Origin: a virus
Reading direction: 5' to 3' (one strand)
Virus record (IMG/VR): IMGVR_UViG_3300010885_011343
Coordinates: 1-64,000 of that record
DNA: 64,000 nucleotides
This document shows, one piece after another, positions 25,088-33,644 of this stretch. The notes below the pieces were generated by a model. It saw only the letters and a list, made by a program, of their open reading frames with translations, did not search any database and was not told where the DNA came from. Positions within the stretch are counted from its first letter, which is position 1; each line of letters starts with the position of its first letter. Position numbers and translations under genes: made by a program.

Positions 25088-25516
25088 TTAGATTTTATTT
25101 AAAATATGGGATCCGTGTACACGAACACTAATCTGTCCGTTGTAGTAGTCCGACGATTCCAGAACTTTACGTTGGAATTGCTCTCGGGCCTCGATGTAGG
25201 AACACACCGCTTTGGAATTACAGTAATATAAAATTTCTCTTTTAAAGATGTCTTGTCCTAATAACTCTACATCTTTGTTTAATTCTATATTGGAACCATA
25301 GTACTCTTGCCAGTCAGAATCAACTTTACTGCGTATCTTTTTCTTTTTCTTGATACCGTTCTTTTGTTTGACTACTTTGTATGTTGTCTTAGAGAATTTG
25401 GATAACTTTTTGCCAATATACTTACGTCCGTTGCTAGTATTTGTAATTTCGTACACAAATCCTATACAATCTTCTGGAAGTTGTTCAACGGGCATATTTT
25501 GATAGGTCCAAGTCAT
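25088..25516 (-). CDS. GIY-YIG family endonuclease (possible homing type)
   Basis: This is a 142-residue basic protein. The GIY-YIG catalytic fold is seen at F20-V-Y-E-I24 and K32-Y-I-G-K36, the usual two strands, with a Lys-rich insertion afterwards (K-N-G-I-K-K-K-K-K-I-R) and W-x-x-Y-Y-G-S-N near residue 73. Such proteins cut DNA and in T4-like phages are often free-standing homing nucleases. Here it sits beside a probable structured RNA and upstream of the recombination operon on the same strand. No Shine-Dalgarno is visible. A run of seven G (plus strand) touches its stop. Whether it is homing or a conserved phage nuclease cannot be decided from sequence alone. Confidence 0.75.
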   Translation of the reverse strand: MTWTYQNMPVEQLPEDCIGFVYEITNTSNGRKYIGKKLSKFSKTTYKVVKQKNGIKKKKKIRSKVDSDWQEYYGSNIELNKDVELLGQDIFKREILYYCNSKAVCSYIEAREQFQRKVLESSDYYNGQISVRVHGSHILNKI

Positions 25517-25544
25517 TCTAATACAATTGCAAGTGCAACAGTAG

Positions 25545-25997
25545 TTATGACGTTCCTGTTACCTCATTAACTTTTTCTATAATGACGCCTGATTTTTCTA
25601 AAAATTGAATACCGTCACTATTTCTGTAATCTTCTGCGTAGTAAACACTGCCAATGCCTGACTGCAAGATTAGTTTAGAGCATTCTAGGCAAGGTGCGTG
25701 GGTAACGAATAGCTCTGCACCTAGCCCAGACTCACTGCTTCTGGCTAATTTTGCAATAGCATTGGACTCGGCGTGTAATACTTCGGGCTTGGTTGTTAGA
25801 AATTTAATATCCCCATTGGGCCATTTTATTTCGTCTTCACAATTATTATCCCACCCTGCAGGCATACCATTGTAGCCAATACTGATAATACGATCATCTT
25901 TAACCACAACTGCGCCAACGTGTAATCTACGTGCGTGACTAAGCTGGGCGAATCGCCGAGCTGTATCCATATAGGCTAATTTTAGTTTTTCTTTCAT
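25545..25997 (-). CDS. dCMP deaminase
   Basis: This 150-residue protein has the cytidine/deoxycytidylate deaminase zinc motifs: H75-A-E77 (catalytic Glu, zinc His) and P102-C103-L-E-C106. The G-Y-N-G-M-P-A-G segment (41-48) is typical of dCMP deaminases of the ComEB/T4 cd type. The enzyme converts dCMP to dUMP, supplying dTMP synthesis during phage replication. Its ATG overlaps the gp46 stop as ATGA, so it is the last gene of the gp47-gp46-deaminase operon. Length matches the family. Confidence 0.9.
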   Translation of the reverse strand: MKEKLKLAYMDTARRFAQLSHARRLHVGAVVVKDDRIISIGYNGMPAGWDNNCEDEIKWPNGDIKFLTTKPEVLHAESNAIAKLARSSESGLGAELFVTHAPCLECSKLILQSGIGSVYYAEDYRNSDGIQFLEKSGVIIEKVNEVTGTS

Positions 25998-27763
25998 ACA
26001 AGCTCTACGTCATTGTTATAGGTAGTGAAGCCATTTTCTTTTACCACGGTCAATATATTATTGACACGCCCAGCAAGTTCATCCTTGTGTGACACTAGCC
26101 AAATTGATTTGTTGTTTTCTCTACTCATCTTCTTGAGAATAGCCAAGCTGTTTTCAACACCGCTGGCATCCATACCACTGTCAACCAGTTCGTCAATGAA
26201 CAACAAGTTGATATGTTTATATAAGGATTCCCAAACATCGCGGAATGCCCAACTCAAACTTAAGATAAGTCTGTTGCGCTCACCTCTGCTTAGGTTGTCA
26301 AAGTCCAAGTCTCTACCTAGTTCAGTGATGCTGACAGTTAAGTCGTTGTTGAATTTTACAGTATGCGGCAGGCCTATGCGATCTAAATATTGCCCTAACC
26401 TAGCATTAAGATAACTCAAGTTCTGATCAATGATGCGTTTGCGAATAAACGAATCTTTGTTGGTCAACAGTTTAGCCAGAAACTCTTGATGTTCTTTGAC
26501 TCTGTTAAGTTCGTTCATTGTATCAAAGCTGATGTGCTCTAGGCCTTGTGTTTGCATTTCTGCAATTTGCTCGGAGTAGGGATCTGTTTCATTTTGTTTA
26601 GAAGTTAACTGAGATAAGATATTAGCCATACTACCTCGATGTTCAAAGGCATCGCTTTCTTTATCGTAGTAGACCTTGGGACGAGGTCCTAGCTCGCCTA
26701 ACTCTGCCAATGTACCAGTGTGTTCGACCCACTGCCCACTGGTTGCCAGTGCTTGCAGTGCTGTTTCCTGTAAGTCCCGACGCTTCTTCTCTAACAACGC
26801 CTCTTGCTTTTCATCGTGGAATCCTTGCCCGCAACTGTGGCACGTATGATTTTCTAAGCTGGCAATGTCTGCCTTGAGCTTGTCCATCTCTTTAAGTTCG
26901 CGAGTCTCATCTAGTTTGCAACGGTTAATCCAACCGTTGAGTTCTGCGATTGCCTTGGACTTGACATTATACTCAGAAAGTAATCTATGCGAGTCTAGCT
27001 CTGCTTCGATGTCTAAATGACTTAACTCATCAAATGCTTTTTGTAAGTATTCAATATCGCTGTCGTATTTCTTTTGCCACAACACTTGTCTACGCTTCAA
27101 GCTCTCAATCTGTTCTTCAATACGTTTGTTAGCATCTGTAACAGCCTTGATACGGTATTCCTCTTGGCTAATAGCATCCTTGGTTGCTTTAACCAGTTCT
27201 TTAAGTTTTTCTGCTTTCTCAGACAACAGTGTAATGCCCAGCAACTGCTCAATGATGGTACGCTGGTCGTTGGCTTTTAAACTAAGGAATGGCTCTGTGT
27301 AAGTGTTAAGGCCAATAATATGCTTAAACATATCGTGACTTAATCCCAGTACCCGTTCGATTTCTTGTTGCGTCTCGCGACTATCACCCTGTGACTCGTC
27401 TGTAATTTCTTGTTCAACGTCACCCACGTAAAACGCCATAGTGTTTGGCTTACGCCCGCGCTCAATCTTGTAGTTGTTGCCGTTAACTTCGAAATCAACT
27501 GTGACTAACATATTTTTATTGTTAGTTTTGTTAATTAAATTATCTTTGCGAATGTTAGTTAACGCATTACCATATAAAGCATAGCTCAATGCATTGATAA
27601 TTGTGGTTTTACCAGTGCCATTACGTGCGCCGCTGTCGTCGCCACCCAAGTCCAGATTTTCGCCCAGGACCAAGGTAAGATCCTGACGATCAAAGTCGAT
27701 ACCTTGTGTGGCATTACCCACACTCATAAAATTCTTAACAGTAAGTGTTTTAATTTTTAGCAT
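25994..27763 (-). CDS. gp46: Recombination nuclease subunit gp46 (SbcC/Rad50-like)
   Basis: This 589-residue SMC-like ATPase has Walker A G-A-R-N-G-T-G-K-T-T (residues 45-54), long coiled coils from ~185 to 300 and ~380 to 440, and a zinc hook C308-H-S-C311. The signature L-S-R-G-E-R-N-R-L and Walker B L-L-F-I-D-E-L lie at ~485-525. With gp47 it forms the T4 Mre11-Rad50 type complex that resects DNA ends for recombination-dependent replication. Its ATG shares one base with the gp47 stop. Length is close to T4 gp46 (560 aa). Confidence 0.95.
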   Translation of the reverse strand: MLKIKTLTVKNFMSVGNATQGIDFDRQDLTLVLGENLDLGGDDSGARNGTGKTTIINALSYALYGNALTNIRKDNLINKTNNKNMLVTVDFEVNGNNYKIERGRKPNTMAFYVGDVEQEITDESQGDSRETQQEIERVLGLSHDMFKHIIGLNTYTEPFLSLKANDQRTIIEQLLGITLLSEKAEKLKELVKATKDAISQEEYRIKAVTDANKRIEEQIESLKRRQVLWQKKYDSDIEYLQKAFDELSHLDIEAELDSHRLLSEYNVKSKAIAELNGWINRCKLDETRELKEMDKLKADIASLENHTCHSCGQGFHDEKQEALLEKKRRDLQETALQALATSGQWVEHTGTLAELGELGPRPKVYYDKESDAFEHRGSMANILSQLTSKQNETDPYSEQIAEMQTQGLEHISFDTMNELNRVKEHQEFLAKLLTNKDSFIRKRIIDQNLSYLNARLGQYLDRIGLPHTVKFNNDLTVSITELGRDLDFDNLSRGERNRLILSLSWAFRDVWESLYKHINLLFIDELVDSGMDASGVENSLAILKKMSRENNKSIWLVSHKDELAGRVNNILTVVKENGFTTYNNDVELV

Positions 27764-28779
27764 TAGAGGTTTCTATAGATATCCAACAATAGGTTAGGGT
27801 CGTAGTGCTTACTATCAATATTAGTCAGCTGACTGGTTACAATTTGATCTACACTCTCAAAGAGTATATTGCCCTGTGCCGCATCGTCGCCAACACTGAT
27901 TTCTTTTTTAGGGATTAGTGTAATTTCGCGCAGGCTGTAGGTATCAATGAATGTTTCTTTGACAAAGGTGGCTTCTTCATAGCTAATGTCAATGTCAATG
28001 TCAACCCTGCAATGCATCCCGGGCTGTAACATCTTTTCTGTATGGTTAAGCACATCGCTTAACTTAAACACTCTGTACTTGGGTTGATCGGGCCAGCTGT
28101 GGAATTCTGGCTCTTTGCCCCACTCTAAGATCATTACACCCCTATCATCGTCTCCTGCATCCGCATAATTATGTGGGAAACAGTTTCCAATATAGGTGAT
28201 ATTCTTAGATGTCTGTCGTTTATGAAAGTGCCCACTGAATACGTGATCAAATCCGGTAAAATGTTCGCTCTTAACATTGCCGTGATCGGGCATCTGAACC
28301 ATAGCATTCATATAAAAATGCGGCAGCTCAAAGTGCCCAAACATATATCTGCCAGTTAGCTTGGGTATGCGTTTATGATCATCGGCAACTAGCCAAGGAG
28401 CAATAACCACATCACCGGCATTGAACCAATCGTTGCAAATTTGTACGTTAGGAAGATGCCGTGCCCACTCAACTGACTGTACATCTCGCTTGTCGCGATA
28501 GTACAAATCGTGGTTGCCGGGAATAAAATAAACTTGACTAAAATTGTCGTTTAAATGTTCCAGCGCCCTGAGGCTATACGATAGTGTAATTATGTTTATG
28601 GACGCCCGATTGTTGTGCCAGTCGCCAAGAAAGAGTGCGGTGTCGCACCCTTCCTCTTTGGCTTTGGCAGTGGCCCATTTAACAAAATTTAAACAATCTT
28701 CGTTGTGTAGCTGACTGTTTGATTTAAGTCCAAAGTGAATGTCCGTAAAAACGGCAGCCTTCTTGAATAAGTTTGTCAT
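27763..28779 (-). CDS. gp47: Recombination nuclease subunit gp47 (SbcD/Mre11-like)
   Basis: This is a 338-residue metallophosphoesterase. Metal-binding motifs are D13-I-H15, G52-D53-W-H-N56, G88-N-H-D91 and G183-H-F-H186, the usual order in Mre11/SbcD nucleases. Length matches T4 gp47 (339 aa). It partners gp46, whose gene follows with a one-base overlap. A promoter-like pair (TTGATT, 18 bases, TATACT) lies immediately upstream and lacks a late motif, consistent with earlier expression than the virion genes. Confidence 0.95.
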   Translation of the reverse strand: MTNLFKKAAVFTDIHFGLKSNSQLHNEDCLNFVKWATAKAKEEGCDTALFLGDWHNNRASINIITLSYSLRALEHLNDNFSQVYFIPGNHDLYYRDKRDVQSVEWARHLPNVQICNDWFNAGDVVIAPWLVADDHKRIPKLTGRYMFGHFELPHFYMNAMVQMPDHGNVKSEHFTGFDHVFSGHFHKRQTSKNITYIGNCFPHNYADAGDDDRGVMILEWGKEPEFHSWPDQPKYRVFKLSDVLNHTEKMLQPGMHCRVDIDIDISYEEATFVKETFIDTYSLREITLIPKKEISVGDDAAQGNILFESVDQIVTSQLTNIDSKHYDPNLLLDIYRNL

Positions 28780-28785
28780 CTATAT

Positions 28786-28815
28786 AGTATAGCAGGTTGT
28801 CCTACTAGAAATCAA
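28786..28815 (-). promoter_or_regulatory. Possible sigma70-type promoter before gp47
   Basis: On the minus strand TTGATT (28810-28815) is followed after 18 bases by TATACT (28786-28791). The -10 element is so close to the gp47 ATG at 28779 that the transcript would start near or at the ATG. It may therefore be fortuitous or give a leaderless message. Confidence 0.3.
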
Positions 28816-28822
28816 ATTTAAT

Positions 28823-29680
28823 TTACTCGTCGTGGTCGTAGTGCCCACCGCCGCCCATACCCTGTCGAGTATAACTAGGAGTCATATTATTCATTTCTAA
28901 AATATCATCACGTAGATTTTGATTACGCTTTTCGATGTTTAATACTCGAGTAAAGCTGTTAGTAATAGCGGCAGTGTAGTAGGCAAACGGGTTTGCCGAC
29001 TTTGATTCGTCAAACTGTAGTCCAATTTGGCTAAGTTGTAGCAATGCTTGGCTACGCATTTCGTCATTGTATGTGTAACCCCGCCAGTTTGACCTAGTGG
29101 CATACCGCTCGCATAGCTTCATAAACATATGGGCTAGTTTTTTAGTCATTGCACCGTGGTCTCTGCACCATACCCCGCTGTCCAAATCGCCTTTCCAATG
29201 GCTTTTACCCACACAAACTGGTTCGCCTTCGTCGTTTACTTTATAGTGGTGGAACGGTGGAAAATTACATTTTACATATTTGGTAGGAACAACGACTTCT
29301 TCATCGTATTCTGTTAGAATAACTTCGTTTTCTTCTTCCTTTAGTGCTTTGGCAGTCTTACTAAGATCAACTGGCACGTGATCCCAGGTCATTACTCGAA
29401 ACACTACATCTGTGTCTTTGATTTCTTTTAACTTAACTTCAAACTCTTCGAGCTTTCTCTTTTCGCCAGTTGCGGCCAGTGCTTCGTCGAATGCCAGCTT
29501 GGTTAAACGATCTGCCCTGTTTTGTCTGGCTTCTTTGATATTCTTTTTGTTAATCTGTTTTAATTCGTGAATAATCATATCATAATCACAGAACTCAGGA
29601 GATGTGTACGAGCAGTAGGTAGTTTTACTTCGATGTATCTCCTTTAAAATATCTTTGTTGTTTAGGTAATTGTGTTTCAT
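28823..29680 (-). CDS. gp55: Late-transcription sigma factor gp55
   Basis: This is a 285-residue protein. The C-terminal half (residues ~185-265) has the gp55 core: R-S-N-W-R-G-Y-T-Y-N-D-E-M-R-S-Q-A-L-L-Q-L, then F-D-E-S-K-S-A-N-P-F-A-Y-Y-T-A-A-I-T-N-S-F. This is the sigma region-2-like element that reads the late promoter. In T4, gp55 replaces the host sigma and recognises TATAAATA, acting with gp33 and the sliding clamp. The protein is about 100 residues longer than T4 gp55 (185 aa), because of an N-terminal part with helical, charged sequence. AAGGACC precedes the ATG. The motif it should read is found repeatedly in this window. Confidence 0.9.
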   Translation of the reverse strand: MKHNYLNNKDILKEIHRSKTTYCSYTSPEFCDYDMIIHELKQINKKNIKEARQNRADRLTKLAFDEALAATGEKRKLEEFEVKLKEIKDTDVVFRVMTWDHVPVDLSKTAKALKEEENEVILTEYDEEVVVPTKYVKCNFPPFHHYKVNDEGEPVCVGKSHWKGDLDSGVWCRDHGAMTKKLAHMFMKLCERYATRSNWRGYTYNDEMRSQALLQLSQIGLQFDESKSANPFAYYTAAITNSFTRVLNIEKRNQNLRDDILEMNNMTPSYTRQGMGGGGHYDHDE

Positions 29681-29714
29681 CGGGGTCCTTATAAACTAAG
29701 CATATATTACACTG

Positions 29715-29722
29715 AATAAATA
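29715..29722 (+). promoter_or_regulatory. Late promoter motif AATAAATA
   Basis: AATAAATA on the plus strand, 21 bases upstream of the ATG at 29744 in the divergent gap with gp55. It opens the plus-strand baseplate block. Confidence 0.6.
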
Positions 29723-29743
29723 TAAAAAGCAAGAGGTTTAACT

Positions 29744-30607
29744 ATGGATTTTAGCTGGGACAGTATTAAAACGGGAATCGGAAGCGCAGCCAGTAAAGTT
29801 GGCAACGTATTAGATCCCAGTAACGCACGACTAAGCATAGCCGGCCTATTAAAAGGCGGCCGTCGTGTGCCCGAAGCACCATACGAAAAAAGAATTGATT
29901 TTGTTAGCCAAAACAACTCTCCGGTTGGTCTTAAAGACGATTGGAAAGTGCGTGTTAGCGTAGGGGAAAGTAGTGGCATTTTTTATAATGGTACAGGGGA
30001 TGTTGGTGTACTTGCTCCATTAAAAAGTACTCTAGGAGTAGTTTTTCCTTATACTCCTACAATTAGTACAAACTTCTCAGCTGACTATAGCTCAGTAAAG
30101 CCAACTCATAGTAACTATCCGTCATTCTTTTACGAATCAAGTCAGGTACAGGAAATTCAACTCAGTTGCCCATTCACGGTACAAAACTACCAGGAAGGGC
30201 AATACCTACTAGCTACTATTTATTTTTTTAGAGCTTGCACAAAAATGTTCTATGGATCGGGCGCCAATGCCGGAAACCCACCACCAATAGTTTTTTTAAA
30301 TGGCTACGGAAGTCATTACCTGCCAAATGTACCTTGCATAGTCACTGGCTTCACACACACAATGCCAGACGAAGCAGATTATTTAGAAGTTCCGATTGGA
30401 ACAGCACCAGATGGCCCGCAACAGCTTGGATTTGGTTATGATATGAGTGATGCTACTACGCAACAGCCGGGCCCACAGATTACAAGACTACCAACCTACA
30501 GTGATATACAGGTTAGATTACAACCTGTTTATAGTAGGAATCGTGTTGCCGAGTTTGATTTGGAAAAATTTGCTCAAGGCAACCTACTAGATAAAGGCTT
30601 TATCTGA
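29744..30607 (+). CDS. Baseplate tail-tube-associated protein, gp48/gp54-like
   Basis: This is a 287-residue protein. The central part (F-P-Y-T-P-T-I-S-T-N-F-S-A-D-Y, H-S-N-Y-P, F-F-R-A-C-T-K-M-F-Y-G and N-P-P-P-I-V-F-L-N-G-Y-G) matches the tail-tube-like baseplate proteins of marine T4-like phages. In T4 the proteins gp48 and gp54 cap the baseplate hub and start tube growth, and this protein is of that class. I cannot tell which of the two numbers applies. GAGG precedes the ATG. Its stop overlaps the gp53 start (TGATG), so the two are coupled. Confidence 0.7.
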   Translation: MDFSWDSIKTGIGSAASKVGNVLDPSNARLSIAGLLKGGRRVPEAPYEKRIDFVSQNNSPVGLKDDWKVRVSVGESSGIFYNGTGDVGVLAPLKSTLGVVFPYTPTISTNFSADYSSVKPTHSNYPSFFYESSQVQEIQLSCPFTVQNYQEGQYLLATIYFFRACTKMFYGSGANAGNPPPIVFLNGYGSHYLPNVPCIVTGFTHTMPDEADYLEVPIGTAPDGPQQLGFGYDMSDATTQQPGPQITRLPTYSDIQVRLQPVYSRNRVAEFDLEKFAQGNLLDKGFI

Positions 30608-30906
30608 TGGCAACTTATTCCAAATCAAGTCCGTACTATGCTACGGGATCTATGGGATCATTTCTAGATCTATTAGAGTACAGAGATATTCCCAAAAACT
30701 CCAATGACGTGGAGTATGAGATTGATGCAGTTTACAAATATCGACCCGACCTGCTGGCCTATGACCTTTATAGCAATGCTGGACTTTGGTGGGTGTTTGC
30801 AGTACGCAATCCCAATGTTCTTAAAGATCCATTGTTTGATTTTTCTCCCGGCACTATTATTTTTATTCCAACAAAAGAAACGCTAGTGGCCACGTTAGGA
30901 TTATAA
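30607..30906 (+). CDS. gp53: Baseplate wedge protein gp53
   Basis: This is a 99-residue protein with the family core R-P-D-L-L-A-Y-D-L-Y-x-x-x-x-L-W-W-V-F-A-V-R-N-P-N (residues ~47-72), followed by D-P-x-F-D-F and a short strand G-T-I-I-F-I-P. It is about half the length of T4 gp53 (196 aa), as is common in marine T4-like phages, retaining the conserved part with its LysM-like end. In T4 it joins neighbouring baseplate wedges. Its start overlaps the previous gene by one base and its stop overlaps the next one by one base. Confidence 0.9.
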   Translation: MATYSKSSPYYATGSMGSFLDLLEYRDIPKNSNDVEYEIDAVYKYRPDLLAYDLYSNAGLWWVFAVRNPNVLKDPLFDFSPGTIIFIPTKETLVATLGL

Positions 30907-33641
30907 TGGCAAACGGACAAGTTCAAATTAAATTAGCCGCAGAGCGCCGAGCTAGGGAGCAGGCAGCGTCGCAGACTGCTGAGTCTTCATTTACCAACGT
31001 TGACCCGATGGGCAACTATGTTGGCGGCTATGATGAATTAGCACCCGAGACAGAACGGAAACTAAAATTAGCAAGCCAGGCAAGAAGTAATTTTGCAAGC
31101 CAGGACCCAAGAAGATTGGACATTGGCGACGGCGGAAAAGCGGCAATAGCAGCCACAGTGGCACAATCGGAACGACGTGACGCTGCCGCGGCAGCCGAAG
31201 AACAACGAAAAGCGGCAGAGGAAGCAAAAAAGCCGGCAGTAGTAGAGCAGGTCAGACCAGTTATTACCAGCTTTCCACCACAAGACAATCCATTATTTCA
31301 ATACGCTGACTACACCTACAATTTAAGTTTGCACGTTATACCACCAAGCAAGTACAATGCATTGGCAACAATTCCTGGATACATTTATACCAATGATGAC
31401 AACACAGTATTAATAGCCAGTGGCGGTAGACGCAATGATAGTAATTTCACACGTCATACAAAGTTTAAACAAGATTTTTATTTTGAAAATTTAAAGTTTA
31501 CTACAATTGTTGGATTGAACAACAAAAGTAGAAATACCAATAGTATTGATCTCAGCTTTACTATAATTGAACCATATGGTGTTACTATGCTAAACCGTAT
31601 GCGAGATCTAATGGACGAGTTAGATGTTAACAGTTGGATGCAATTGCCTTTTATGCTACAGATAGATTTTGTAGGCAACACTGACCAAGGAGAAGTGATG
31701 CACCCAATACCGGATACTACCAAATATATTCCCGTTAGGTTAATTGGTTGCAAGATTAAGGTCACTAACAAAGGCGCAGAATATCAATTACAGGCAATTC
31801 CGTATAGCCATCAAGCGTTTAACGAGTCATCTGCAAGCACACCGGCACAGTTTGAAGTCACTGCCAAGACCATTGCTGATTTTTTTAGTTCTAGTGGAAA
31901 TGCAGGACAAGCAGACAATGTTATATCCACAGGAAATGCACTAGCTGAACGTAGAGAAGCTCTGTCTAAAGAATTAAAAGATGAAAAGTATAAGACTCCT
32001 GACGGAAAAAGAGAAGCAGAAAAGAAAAGTAAAGAATTTTTAGCAGTGCAACAGGGAGTAAGTAGCACAGGCTACGTAGTCGGCAGCTATAGCGCCGCAA
32101 TAAACAGCTTTCAGAAACAACTACAAGCTAATAAGCAAACACAACATCCTGAGATTTATGAGTTTAAATTTCACAAAGATTTTGAATCATCAGAAATTGT
32201 TATTCCAAATAAAGTAGAAGCCAGGAATACCAAGATGATTGACCCTACCACCAAGGCAGCAGTGGCAGCTATCAGGGCACAAGGGGGGATATCTACTGCT
32301 GGTATAGATATGACCAGCGAAAGATTTAGCATCAATGCAGGCACAAATGTTGTTGAAGTAATCAATATGGTTATGCGGGCCAGCAAATACATTAGAGATC
32401 AAATACCTGATCCGGCAACAGATGCAGTGGGTGGTGGGCAAGCGATTGCAGACAAACTTAAAAGACCGATTAATTGGTATAAAATTACTCCAGTGATTAC
32501 CATTGGAGAATTTGATTTCAAGCGTGATTGCTACAGTAAAAAAATTACATATCACGTAGAGCCTTACACTTATTATAATACTAAATTTAGAGATGCACCA
32601 CAAAAACTACCCGACAGCTACAGCAAATCTTACCAATATATGTATACTGGTAAGAATAGAGATATTATTAGTTTTGACATTGACTTTGACACAATGTTTT
32701 ATACTAAAATAACTGCTGATCGAAGTAAAGCACAAAAAGATCGTACACAACCGCAGGCAGAGCAGTCGCAAGAAGATAACACAAACGCACCAAATCGTCC
32801 AAAACGTATAACCAATAATGTGGTAGTACCGGTCGCTGGGCAAGCTGGTGCACCAAACCCGGCCAGCGTGGACAGTAAGTCGGTGTTGGTCAATGATTTA
32901 ACACAATCAATGATGAGCAGTAGTCGTGGTGATATGATCAATGTTAAATTAAAAATTGTAGGCGACCCAGAATTTATTAAACAAGACGATGTTTACTTCA
33001 ACCCAACTAATAATCCTAGCCAACCTAACAAACGGTATGATAAAAATGGCAGTTTGATATTTGATGTCAGCGAAATTTTTGCATTGATTAAATTTAAAAC
33101 GCCAGTGGATTTTAATGCTGAAACAGGATTAATGGAATTTGAAACCTGGGAAACATCTGTGTTCAGCGGCATTTACAAAATCATTACGGTAGAGAATGAA
33201 TTTAGTCGAGGACAGTTTGTACAAACATTAGATTGTATCAGAATGTTTGATCAGCCCGATTACGATATTGTTCAACCGACACCCGACGACGGAAAAAAGA
33301 AAGCTCAAGAAGAACGAGCTCCGGAAGTTACCACATTAGAAGAACAAAAGAAACAAGAAGAGCCAGCACAGGAGTCAAGAAATATGACATTTGGCGAGGC
33401 CTTTAAACAAGCTAGAAAAGATTACGGTGGCGCAGGTGGAGTCTTTACTTGGAATGGCAAGCAATATCAAACAAACATAGTTGGCGAAGATTATGTGTCT
33501 AAACCAAAGTCTGTTTATAACGATAGCAGAGATCTAGGCAAAGTTGCAGTTACTCAACAGGCCAAATTAAAAGCCGACATAGCCAGCGCACCTACAGAAA
33601 ATATCAATGACGGCAACATACAAGATTATGGATTGGGTTAA
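30906..33641 (+). CDS. Baseplate hub-type structural protein, 911 aa
   Basis: This is a 911-residue protein. Residues 1-115 are charged Ala/Glu/Arg-rich helix. Residues ~130-320 form a beta-rich domain: Y-N-L-S-L-H-V-I-P-P, F-T-I-I-E-P-Y-G-V-T-M-L-N-R-M-R and W-M-Q-L-P-F-M-L-Q-I-D-F-V-G. A second beta domain lies at ~510-600, and a third containing F-E-T-W-E-T-S-V-F-S-G-I-Y at ~745-780. The tail is Glu/Lys-rich. The style and position just before the gp5-like protein fit a gp27-like hub protein, but it is much larger than T4 gp27 (391 aa). The assignment is inferred and no symbol is given. Confidence 0.6.
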   Translation: MANGQVQIKLAAERRAREQAASQTAESSFTNVDPMGNYVGGYDELAPETERKLKLASQARSNFASQDPRRLDIGDGGKAAIAATVAQSERRDAAAAAEEQRKAAEEAKKPAVVEQVRPVITSFPPQDNPLFQYADYTYNLSLHVIPPSKYNALATIPGYIYTNDDNTVLIASGGRRNDSNFTRHTKFKQDFYFENLKFTTIVGLNNKSRNTNSIDLSFTIIEPYGVTMLNRMRDLMDELDVNSWMQLPFMLQIDFVGNTDQGEVMHPIPDTTKYIPVRLIGCKIKVTNKGAEYQLQAIPYSHQAFNESSASTPAQFEVTAKTIADFFSSSGNAGQADNVISTGNALAERREALSKELKDEKYKTPDGKREAEKKSKEFLAVQQGVSSTGYVVGSYSAAINSFQKQLQANKQTQHPEIYEFKFHKDFESSEIVIPNKVEARNTKMIDPTTKAAVAAIRAQGGISTAGIDMTSERFSINAGTNVVEVINMVMRASKYIRDQIPDPATDAVGGGQAIADKLKRPINWYKITPVITIGEFDFKRDCYSKKITYHVEPYTYYNTKFRDAPQKLPDSYSKSYQYMYTGKNRDIISFDIDFDTMFYTKITADRSKAQKDRTQPQAEQSQEDNTNAPNRPKRITNNVVVPVAGQAGAPNPASVDSKSVLVNDLTQSMMSSSRGDMINVKLKIVGDPEFIKQDDVYFNPTNNPSQPNKRYDKNGSLIFDVSEIFALIKFKTPVDFNAETGLMEFETWETSVFSGIYKIITVENEFSRGQFVQTLDCIRMFDQPDYDIVQPTPDDGKKKAQEERAPEVTTLEEQKKQEEPAQESRNMTFGEAFKQARKDYGGAGGVFTWNGKQYQTNIVGEDYVSKPKSVYNDSRDLGKVAVTQQAKLKADIASAPTENINDGNIQDYGLG

Positions 33642-33644
33642 TCG

